Assembly (NCBI GenBank): GCA_017550285.1
Contig: JAFZPP010000048.1
Coordinates: 1 to 48,664, forward strand
Reading direction: 5' to 3'
DNA length: 48,664 bases
Origin: Oscillospiraceae bacterium
Lineage (GTDB): Bacteria > Bacillota > Clostridia > Oscillospirales > Ruminococcaceae
Shown here piece after piece: positions 42,941 through 48,664 of the stretch; within the stretch, counting starts at the first letter, position 1, and every line of letters begins with the position of its first letter. The translations under genes and the position numbers were made by a program. Under the pieces are notes generated by a model. That model worked only from the letters and a program-made list of their open reading frames with translations, searched no databases and had not been told where the DNA came from.

Positions 42941-42967
42941 AGCACTTGCACATGCAGGTGCTTTTTT
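42941..42967 (+). terminator. Terminator of the lipoprotein gene
   Basis: AGCAC-T-TGCA / TGCA-G-GTGCT with a 2-nt core and six T behind. Confidence 0.85.
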
Positions 42968-42982
42968 CATGTCCTCCCGCAT

Positions 42983-43015
42983 TTGACAAGTTTCTCTTTG
43001 CGGATATGCTATACT
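42983..43015 (+). promoter_or_regulatory. Promoter of spoIIGA-sigE, unusual spacing
   Basis: TTGACA (42983-42988) and TATACT (43010-43015) are 21 bp apart; a weaker TATGCT (43005-43010) would give 16 bp. In B. subtilis the spoIIG promoter is known for an overlong spacer (22 bp) and needs Spo0A~P. TTGTCAA, similar to a Spo0A box (TGTCGAA), lies on the opposite strand over the -35 (42983-42989). Confidence 0.6.
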
Positions 43016-43031
43016 GAGAACGGTGAAGGCG

Positions 43032-43853
43032 ATGACGATTTATCTGGATGTGCTGCTGCTTTCCAATCTCTGGGCGGATTATGCGCTGCTGCGGACTACC
43101 GCCGCTTTGACGCATACGCCGGTGAAACCGCTGCGCTGTCTGCTTGCCGCAATGACGGGGGCTGCCTCGGCGCTGACGGTTTTTCTGCCGGCGATTCCGC
43201 TTGCGGTCTGCTTTCTGCTGCGGATTCTGCTTGCCGTGCTGCTCTGCGGCATTGCGTTCGGCTTCCGGCATCCGCGCGCACTGCTCCGGCAGACTGCCGT
43301 GTTCTTCGGGTGCAGTCTGCTCTTTTGCGGCGCGGTCTGGGCGTTTGCATCTCTGCGGACGCCTGCGGGCTGGTATCTGCATAATACCGTGATCTACGCG
43401 GATATCTCGCTGCTGACGCTTCTGCTCGGGACAACTGCTGCTGCGGCAATCGCTGCGCTGCGGGAGCGTCATGCTGCGGCAAAGCGTCACCGCGCATACC
43501 GGCTGCATCTGCGGCTCGGCGGCATGGATTTTATTCTGCCTGCGCTCTCCGACAGCGGCAATACGCTCCGCGATGTGTTTTCGGGGAAACCGGTCGTCGT
43601 CTGCGGAAGGGATGCGCTCAGGCAATGGATTGCACAGTATCCCGATGCGGATGCTGCGGCGGCGCAGGCAAGGGGATTCCGGCTGCTGCCGGTCAGAACT
43701 GTGACAGGGGAGCGCCTGCTGCCTGCCTTTCTGCCGGATTCCGCCGCACTGGTGACGGACGGCAGGGGAGAGCTGCCGCTGGATATCCTGCTCGCTTTGA
43801 GCGATCAGCGTGACATGCCTGCGGTCATTCCAGCCTGCTGCGTCCCGCCCTGA
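43032..43853 (+). CDS. spoIIGA: Sigma-E processing peptidase SpoIIGA
   Basis: A 273-residue membrane aspartic-type peptidase that cleaves pro-sigma-E in the mother cell. It begins MTIYLDVLLLSN, the family start, has five hydrophobic segments in the first ~130 residues and a C-terminal protease domain with D174-S-G-N in DSGNTLRDVFSGKPVVV. A GTG at 43023 is in frame but the ATG at 43032 fits the family best; the ribosome site is weak either way. Directly upstream of sigE (31 bp), the conserved spoIIG order. Confidence 0.92.
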   Translation: MTIYLDVLLLSNLWADYALLRTTAALTHTPVKPLRCLLAAMTGAASALTVFLPAIPLAVCFLLRILLAVLLCGIAFGFRHPRALLRQTAVFFGCSLLFCGAVWAFASLRTPAGWYLHNTVIYADISLLTLLLGTTAAAAIAALRERHAAAKRHRAYRLHLRLGGMDFILPALSDSGNTLRDVFSGKPVVVCGRDALRQWIAQYPDADAAAAQARGFRLLPVRTVTGERLLPAFLPDSAALVTDGRGELPLDILLALSDQRDMPAVIPACCVPP

Positions 43854-43883
43854 GAACCATACAATCAAAATGAGGTGCTTGCT

Positions 43884-44603
43884 ATGAAATTGATTTCGCT
43901 TTGGCTCGGTATTCTGCGCTGCCGGCTGCTGCATTCCGACGCAGAGCAGGAAATTCACTTTATCAGCGGAGCCGATCAGCTCCCGCCGCCGCTCTCACGC
44001 GAGGAGGAATCCGACGCATTTGCGCGGCTTGCCGCGGGCGATCCTGCTGCGCGTGAAACGCTGATCGTGCATAATCTGCGGCTCGTCGTATACATCGCAA
44101 AGAAATTTGAGACGCCTGCCGTCCCGCTGGACGATCTCATTTCAATCGGCTCAATCGGGCTGATGAAGGCGGTCTCGACCTTCTCACCGGAGAAGAATAT
44201 CAAGCTCGCAACCTATGCCTCGCGCTGCATTGAAAATGAGATTCTGATGCATCTGCGGAAGGTCGCGCAGTATCGCGCGGAGATTTCGATTGATGAGCCG
44301 CTCAATGTCGATTGGGACGGCAATGAGCTGCTGCTTTCCGATCTGCTCGGCACCGATGAGGATGCCGTCTGCCGCGATATTGAGAATGAATCCGAGCGGA
44401 AGCTGCTGCGTGAGGCGGTCATGCGGCTCAATCCGCGCGAACGGCAGATCATGGAGATGCGCTTCGGGCTCTGCGGCGGCGAGGAGAAAACCCAGAAGGA
44501 GGTCGCCGATATGATCGGGATTTCGCAGTCCTATATTTCACGGCTCGAAAAAAAGATCATCCGGCAGCTGCGGGATGATCTTGAAACGGTCATATTCAGC
44601 TGA
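43884..44603 (+). CDS. sigE: RNA polymerase sporulation sigma factor SigE (pro-form)
   Basis: A 239-residue sigma-70 family factor for early mother-cell genes. The N-terminal ~28 residues ([16 protein letters not shown]..) are the hydrophobic pro-sequence removed by SpoIIGA. Region 2 contains [17 protein letters not shown] and [16 protein letters not shown]; region 4 ends [26 protein letters not shown] lies 6 nt before ATG. sigG, which follows sigE in many Bacillota, is not here. Indicates a spore-forming or formerly spore-forming organism. Confidence 0.95.
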   Translation: MKLISLWLGILRCRLLHSDAEQEIHFISGADQLPPPLSREEESDAFARLAAGDPAARETLIVHNLRLVVYIAKKFETPAVPLDDLISIGSIGLMKAVSTFSPEKNIKLATYASRCIENEILMHLRKVAQYRAEISIDEPLNVDWDGNELLLSDLLGTDEDAVCRDIENESERKLLREAVMRLNPRERQIMEMRFGLCGGEEKTQKEVADMIGISQSYISRLEKKIIRQLRDDLETVIFS

Positions 44604-44635
44604 CAAAAGCACTCCGGCAATGTCATGCGCATCTT

Positions 44636-45697
44636 TCAGTCTGATTTTTTGAACACATCCGCATTGAGCTGATACGAAAGCAGATTGCCTTTGTTGTCAA
44701 ATGTCACATGCAGCATGACTGCGCGGTGTGAATAGACAGTTGCTTCGCGCATCATGCCGTTTGGATACCAATGAACATGACGGTGATACGCTCCGCCGGT
44801 GTCAACACAGTAGAACTCCTGTATCTGTCCGTTCGGATAATAAATATACTGCGGCCCCCACGGTTTTCCCTCACGGTACGATAAAAACTTGTCGCCGTGC
44901 ATACCGTTGTGAAAAAGGATATGACCGTCTTCTCTGAACCAGCGCGTTCCGTACTTGTCTGTGAACGGATACTGCAAAACACCGTCCTGAAACCGGTGTA
45001 TTTTCGGGTCATAGGTTTTGTAGCGAGAACAATAGTGACTCAGCTGTTTACTGAGCGAATCATCAATATAGTGCGGATTCACGACAAAGCGCACGGGGAT
45101 TCCGTCCGAGTCAAACTTGATCCCAGAATAAAAATCATCGGCAGTCGGCGCCTTATATGTTATCTGCCGGAATTCGCCGTTTTCGTGAAATGCAAAATCA
45201 AAGCGCGAATCCGTGTCATCCGGCTTGTATGTCGCCGTGATCTCACATTTCACCTGCATCCAGATCAGCCTGCCGGTTTTGTCATACGCCCTGATGCGAT
45301 AGAAATCCGGTCTGTCCCTTCTGTTCCATTCCGTGACAGTTTTCAAAGCGCCGTTTTCATACCATTCATAGCAGTAATGCTCCGTGTCGTCGATTCTTTC
45401 ATAGGATTCCAGCGCACCGCACATGTAAAACTCCACTTCATCGCCGAAGTGATAGCCTTCCTTCATCTGCGTGTAATTTGCGAGCTGATCAGAGTTACTG
45501 AAAAACTCATACCGCAGACCGGTAAACGGCTGTCCGCCATGCTCCATCGGAAAATCAAACGTCCGGTCGTAGTGATAGATATCGTTTTCATCGTAATAAA
45601 ATTCGCTGTAAAGATGATCAAAGTCAACGCCGTGCGCTTTGATATATTCCGCGTTTACAGGCAACAGAAGCGCCCTAACTTCTTCCGGTGTCAGCAT
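44636..45697 (-). CDS. MORN-repeat (YwqK-like) protein
   Basis: A 353-residue protein with spaced Y/W-x-x-N-G repeats (WYENGALKTVTEW, HENGEFRQITYK, YYPNGQIQEFY, WYPNGMMREATVY) like the MORN_2/YwqK family. No signal peptide or enzyme motif. The middle third matches nothing I know. AAGGAGG is well placed before the ATG. Whether it is an antitoxin, as YwqK-type names suggest, cannot be told; no toxin gene is next to it. Confidence 0.75.
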   Translation of the reverse strand: MLTPEEVRALLLPVNAEYIKAHGVDFDHLYSEFYYDENDIYHYDRTFDFPMEHGGQPFTGLRYEFFSNSDQLANYTQMKEGYHFGDEVEFYMCGALESYERIDDTEHYCYEWYENGALKTVTEWNRRDRPDFYRIRAYDKTGRLIWMQVKCEITATYKPDDTDSRFDFAFHENGEFRQITYKAPTADDFYSGIKFDSDGIPVRFVVNPHYIDDSLSKQLSHYCSRYKTYDPKIHRFQDGVLQYPFTDKYGTRWFREDGHILFHNGMHGDKFLSYREGKPWGPQYIYYPNGQIQEFYCVDTGGAYHRHVHWYPNGMMREATVYSHRAVMLHVTFDNKGNLLSYQLNADVFKKSD

Positions 45698-45772
45698 GTT
45701 GTTTTCCTCCTTCCGTCAACGCACAAAGGGTATGTTCAGTTGTGTCTCTGCCGGAGCAGCCTGCCATTTATC

Positions 45773-47524
45773 TCAGTAAGCGGACAAAAGGCTTCCGATG
45801 ATCGTCAGATGACTGATATCGAGATTGCTCCACTTGCGGAATCTGCCGTACAGCCCGAACGCAATCAGCGCCGACGGCTTGCCCTCCCGCTCTGCAAGAT
45901 ACAGCACCGCGCCGAGCAGATTTTCAGCTTCCAGCCGCGCATATGCGGCATCGTCAATGCCCTCGAGCGCGTTGATATTGTCGATCACGCAGACATGATC
46001 TGCCGTATAGTGCTGCGCGAACGGCTCATTCGTCAGCAATGCGGCATCGCCTGCAAACGGATGCCCCCAGCTAAACTGCGCCTGCCAGTCCGGCACCTTG
46101 AAAATCTGGATGCCGTCCAGACCGAACTGTGCACCGATGCGCTGCAAAATATTCTGCATTTCCGGTTTGCCGTGCAGAAATTCTTGTATGAGGTCCGCCG
46201 TGAAGCCCGCATTGCTCTGTACGGGCGGGGCAGCATAGAGATCGGAATAGTCACGCGCACGGTTCGGCTGCACCGCGCCGTGCTTTTCCACATCGTAGAT
46301 GACATAGCGGTTATGTCCCTTTTCGTGGGCAATATAAAGCGCCTTGTCCGCCTGCATGAACAGTTCCTCATATTCCTTTGCATTGGCGGGATAACACGCC
46401 GCGCCCATGGAGCAGGTCACATGTGCAAGCGGCTTCTGCTCGCCGCCGGATTCCCATGCCCACTCGAATTTCGTCCGGATCGCACGCAGAATGCCGCGCA
46501 GATCGGTCTCATCCGCGATGCCCTCGAGCACGAGCAGGAACATACCGCCGCCGATTCTTCCGGCTGCGCCGCGCGTGCCGATCTCCGTTTTGAGAATATG
46601 CGAAAGCGTGAACAATACCTCATCGCCGTACATATGACCGTAGCGGTCATTGATGCCCTTGAAATCGTCGATCGTCAGCAGGACAAGTGCGACCGTCTCC
46701 GCAGGCTGCGCTGCAAGCACTGCCTTTGCATGTGCCGTAATCGCGTTTTTATTGAGCAGATCGGTCGCGGAATCGCGCGTTGCCTCAATCAGCCAGCCGG
46801 GCTCCTTGCTTTTGTATTTTGCATGCAGGAAGCCGACTGTGCCGAGTACCTCACGGCTGCCGGGCGCATCGGACCGCGTCACGCCGCGGAAGGCACAGTA
46901 TTCCATGCGCTGACCGTTCGAGCAGACGCTTGTCTCCAGCTCACACTGAAAACGGTTCGTGCCGGATTCCATATCCGCACAGAGCTTCTCAAATTTCGGG
47001 ATATCCTGTACGCCGACCATGCCCTTTTCAATCGCCTGCGCTTTCCAGTCCGTCAGGCGCATATCCGAGATGACGGTCTCACGGCAGCAGTCGAAGCTCA
47101 TCAGCCGGATGCGCTTTGTCCGGAAAGAATACCGGAACGCCAGATCGCGCATCAGATTCAGATAAAAACGGTATTCGGTATTCTCGGTCATGGTTTGCAA
47201 AAGCTGCCGCTGCATCCGGTAGGCATCGGTGATGCGAAGCTGATACTGCCGCATCTCACTTTCGCCGTGTGCGGTCATGCTGACAAGCATCCAGCGGTAA
47301 TCTGCCGCGATTCCGCGCATCCGGAGCGCAAGCTGCTCGGTCTGACCGTCGCGCAGTCCGTGTGCAAGCTGCAACAGCCGCTCTGTATCCGCATCATGAA
47401 CCGTTCGCAGAATCGAATAGATCCCGTCATCGCCGAAATAATGAAAAAATGCCGCGTCTGCGTAGAGCATGTGAAAATGCGCATCGGTCGTGACGCAGCC
47501 GTTCATCGGTACTGTTGTGTTCAT
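45773..47524 (-). CDS. PAS/GGDEF/GAF-type signalling protein with degenerate GGDEF
   Basis: A 583-residue cytoplasmic protein. N-terminal PAS-like domain (~5-130), a further sensor-like stretch to ~250, GGDEF domain (~255-410) with LTIDDFKGINDRYGHMYGDEVL, and a GAF-like C-terminal domain (~425-583). The signature, normally GG(D/E)EF, reads GGGMF (~residue 325), so di-GMP synthesis is unlikely; metal-ligand aspartates earlier in the domain are kept. It may bind nucleotide as a sensor instead. GGAGAGG lies before the ATG. Confidence 0.88.
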   Translation of the reverse strand: MNTTVPMNGCVTTDAHFHMLYADAAFFHYFGDDGIYSILRTVHDADTERLLQLAHGLRDGQTEQLALRMRGIAADYRWMLVSMTAHGESEMRQYQLRITDAYRMQRQLLQTMTENTEYRFYLNLMRDLAFRYSFRTKRIRLMSFDCCRETVISDMRLTDWKAQAIEKGMVGVQDIPKFEKLCADMESGTNRFQCELETSVCSNGQRMEYCAFRGVTRSDAPGSREVLGTVGFLHAKYKSKEPGWLIEATRDSATDLLNKNAITAHAKAVLAAQPAETVALVLLTIDDFKGINDRYGHMYGDEVLFTLSHILKTEIGTRGAAGRIGGGMFLLVLEGIADETDLRGILRAIRTKFEWAWESGGEQKPLAHVTCSMGAACYPANAKEYEELFMQADKALYIAHEKGHNRYVIYDVEKHGAVQPNRARDYSDLYAAPPVQSNAGFTADLIQEFLHGKPEMQNILQRIGAQFGLDGIQIFKVPDWQAQFSWGHPFAGDAALLTNEPFAQHYTADHVCVIDNINALEGIDDAAYARLEAENLLGAVLYLAEREGKPSALIAFGLYGRFRKWSNLDISHLTIIGSLLSAY

Positions 47525-47549
47525 CCACCTGCACCTCTCCTTCTATTTT

Positions 47550-47578
47550 ATTATAACAAAAATCACATTTGCTGTCAA
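47550..47578 (-). promoter_or_regulatory. Promoter of the GGDEF gene
   Basis: Minus strand: TTGACA (47573-47578), 17-bp spacer, TATAAT (47550-47555). Confidence 0.9.
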
Positions 47579-47612
47579 CTTTGACGGGAACCGGTTTTTT
47601 TTTGATTACCCC

Positions 47613-47641
47613 TTGACAAATGTGCGAAAATATGCTATAAT
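47613..47641 (+). promoter_or_regulatory. Promoter of the tRNA cluster
   Basis: TTGACA (47613-47618), 17-bp spacer, TATAAT (47636-47641). Confidence 0.92.
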
Positions 47642-47691
47642 ACCTCTTGCAGTGCCGGAAAGATACCGAACTGACCGCACTGGTTTGATGT

Positions 47692-47762
<71 letters not shown>

Positions 47763-47779
47763 TAGCCTTTATGGCATCT

Positions 47780-47853
47780 GCGCCTTTAACTCAGCTGGAT
47801 AGAGTAACTGCCTTCTAAGCAGTAAGTCAAAGGTTCGAATCCTTTAAGGCGCG
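47780..47853 (+). tRNA. tRNA-Arg (UCU)
   Basis: Acceptor GCGCCTT / AAGGCGC, anticodon stem ACTGC/GCAGT with loop CTTCTAA (anticodon TCT), T-loop TTCGAAT. 74 nt, no encoded CCA. Confidence 0.97.
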
Positions 47854-47902
47854 TCTGCGACAGATGCGGAGAGTCTGCTCTCCTTTTGATAAACTGAATA
47901 TG

Positions 47903-47976
47903 GTGGGTATAGCTTAGTTGGTTAAAGCGTCGGATTGTGGTCCCGAAGACCGAGGGTTCGAATCCCTCTACCCACC
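47903..47976 (+). tRNA. tRNA-His (GUG)
   Basis: Acceptor GTGGGTA / TACCCAC, anticodon stem TCGGA/CCCGA with loop TTGTGGT (anticodon GTG), T-loop TTCGAAT. The extra 5' G(-1) of tRNA(His) is at 47902. No encoded CCA. Confidence 0.97.
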
Positions 47977-47984
47977 CTCTTGGT

Positions 47985-48030
47985 AAAATGTCCTAAATGC
48001 GTGAAAATGTCGCATCTAGGGCATTTTTCT
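47985..48030 (+). terminator. Terminator of the tRNA cluster
   Basis: AAATGTCCT..ATGCG pairs with CGCAT..AGGGCATTT with internal mismatches, then TTTTCTTTT. Confidence 0.75.
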
Positions 48031-48345
48031 TTTGCTCGTATATGAACGAATTTTCATCATTCGGAAGCATTTTTCCGTATTTTGAAGCCGTTTTCAGGCC
48101 CTGTGCACACGACAGTGCACACGGTCAGGCAACGTATTTGCGCGTATTTATGCACACGAAAAATGTGTATACCATACCCTCATAATTTATATAATCGTCG
48201 CAAATACAAGTTTTTTGAGAATTCTTCGCATTTTGTTGAAGCGAGTGTATGTGCACACGAAAATTGCTGGAACGAAGGCCTTGTGCATAGTGACGGAGTC
48301 AAAGCGAAACACATAACTGAAGGGTAAAATGATCTGCGCCCTATT
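48031..48345. other. Non-coding, decayed region downstream of the tRNA cluster
   Basis: A+T-rich stretch with no frame that has a ribosome site. It carries four copies of (G)TGCACACG at 48103, 48115, 48151 and 48251, all in the same direction. The tRNA-flanking position, composition and lack of genes suggest a remnant of a mobile element, but no att duplicate of tRNA-His is visible. Confidence 0.45.
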
Positions 48346-48351
48346 AAAATC

Positions 48352-48402
48352 AGCATCTGCTCCAACACAGAAGAAAAACTGTGTGAGGCAGATGCTTTTT
48401 TC
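48352..48402 (+). terminator. Strong intrinsic terminator
   Basis: AGCATCTGC..ACACAG / CTGTGT..GCAGATGCT, a long stem with small internal mismatches, then six T. The transcript it ends is not identified. Confidence 0.85.
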
Positions 48403-48426
48403 ACAAGGCATGGAGCACGATCAATG

Positions 48427-48455
48427 TTGTAAAAATGCCGGAAGTATGCTATACT
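48427..48455 (+). promoter_or_regulatory. Promoter-like sequence before the serpin remnant
   Basis: TTGTAA (48427-48432), 17-bp spacer, TATACT (48450-48455). Confidence 0.4.
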
Positions 48456-48483
48456 GAAACCATAGAAATGCTTTTTCTCAACA

Positions 48484-48579
48484 GTTACGCTCGATCGCCC
48501 GTTCCTGTTCATGATCCTCGACAACAACAGCAGACTGCCGGTCTTTATCGGCTGTGTATACGATCCGACTGCACAGTGA
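48484..48579 (+). pseudogene. Serpin C-terminal remnant
   Basis: The frame reads VTLDRPFLFMILDNNSRL and then PVFIGCVYDP before TGA at 48577. This matches the end of serpins (DRPFLF-x-I-x-D ... FIG-x-V-x-x-P), the beta-strands behind the reactive loop. Upstream the frame hits a stop (TAG 48463-48465) with no start codon or ribosome site, so more than 300 residues of serpin are missing. In cellulosome-forming clostridia and ruminococci serpins guard the enzyme complex; here only the tail is left. The remaining bases to 48664 show nothing assignable. Confidence 0.7.
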
Positions 48580-48664
48580 TATAGTAATAGTGTTAATGTG
48601 GGAATCTGATCTGAATTGCTTGTCCTCTAATGCTTCAAAAACGAAATACAACTAGATTCGCGAA

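Noticed and set aside
44897-47584. 895-codon plus-strand frame over the MORN and GGDEF genes
   Set aside because: It spans two genes with good starts and motifs on the other strand, including an intergenic gap and promoter.
48103-48260. CRISPR-like array
   Set aside because: Repeats are only 8-10 bases, irregularly spaced, and there are no cas genes.

Overview
The window looks like chromosome from a G+C-rich, anaerobic, low-G+C-phylum Firmicute close to Ruminococcus (Oscillospiraceae). The main pointers are a secreted CotH-type protein ending in a type I dockerin (cellulosome-style), a spoIIGA-sigE pair, a type III glutamine synthetase, an electron-bifurcating HydB/HydC (NuoF/NuoE-like) pair, and tRNA genes that do not encode CCA. 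The genus is an inference from gene content; no 16S rRNA is present.

Left end (1-2085): the end of an integrated mobile element, visibly richer in A+T than the DNA to its right. On the minus strand it holds a tyrosine recombinase, two small proteins I do not recognise, and the first codons of a ParA-like ATPase. The element stops at a 20-bp copy of a tRNA(Pro)-like 3' end followed by that tRNA's terminator, so this is one attachment-site junction. A strong promoter inside the element points outward across it.

2189-12000: accessory and envelope genes. These are an autoregulated BlaI/BlaR1-type pair with two operators in its promoter, a DUF2079 membrane protein, a DUF3789 micro-protein, two tandem YbjN-domain paralogues, a lipoprotein serine hydrolase with a duplicated C-terminal module, and a large polytopic membrane protein of glycosyltransferase-39 type.

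12121-17541 (minus): housekeeping genes lysS, greA and carB. 17802-21751 (plus): a YtrA-type operon (GntR regulator, ABC ATPase, two membrane subunits, CPBP protease). 21780-25272 (plus): a copper operon (csoR, then copA fused to a CopZ-like domain) and a nitroreductase. 25485-27736 (minus): the HydC/HydB pair without a catalytic hydrogenase subunit. 27971-31024 (plus): an feoA-feoB-small Cys-rich protein operon behind a nearly perfect DtxR/IdeR box.

31170-36321 (plus): inorganic pyrophosphatase, a PRPP synthetase-like enzyme and the dockerin CotH protein. 36460-41919 (minus): a run of pyrE, a Zn-ribbon membrane protein, mutY and glnN with short gaps, probably read from the glnN promoter. 42165-44603 (plus): a lipoprotein, then spoIIGA-sigE with an unusual promoter. 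44636-47524 (minus): a MORN-type protein and a GGDEF protein with a degenerate signature.

Right end: a tRNA cluster Gly(UCC)-Arg(UCU)-His(GUG) under one strong promoter, then about 500 bp of decayed sequence with repeated GTGCACACG motifs, and the last ~30 codons of a serpin gene, apparently a remnant.

Sigma-A-type promoters are unusually clear in this genome: most have a near-consensus TTGACA and TATAAT 17 bp apart, which helped to fix several starts.
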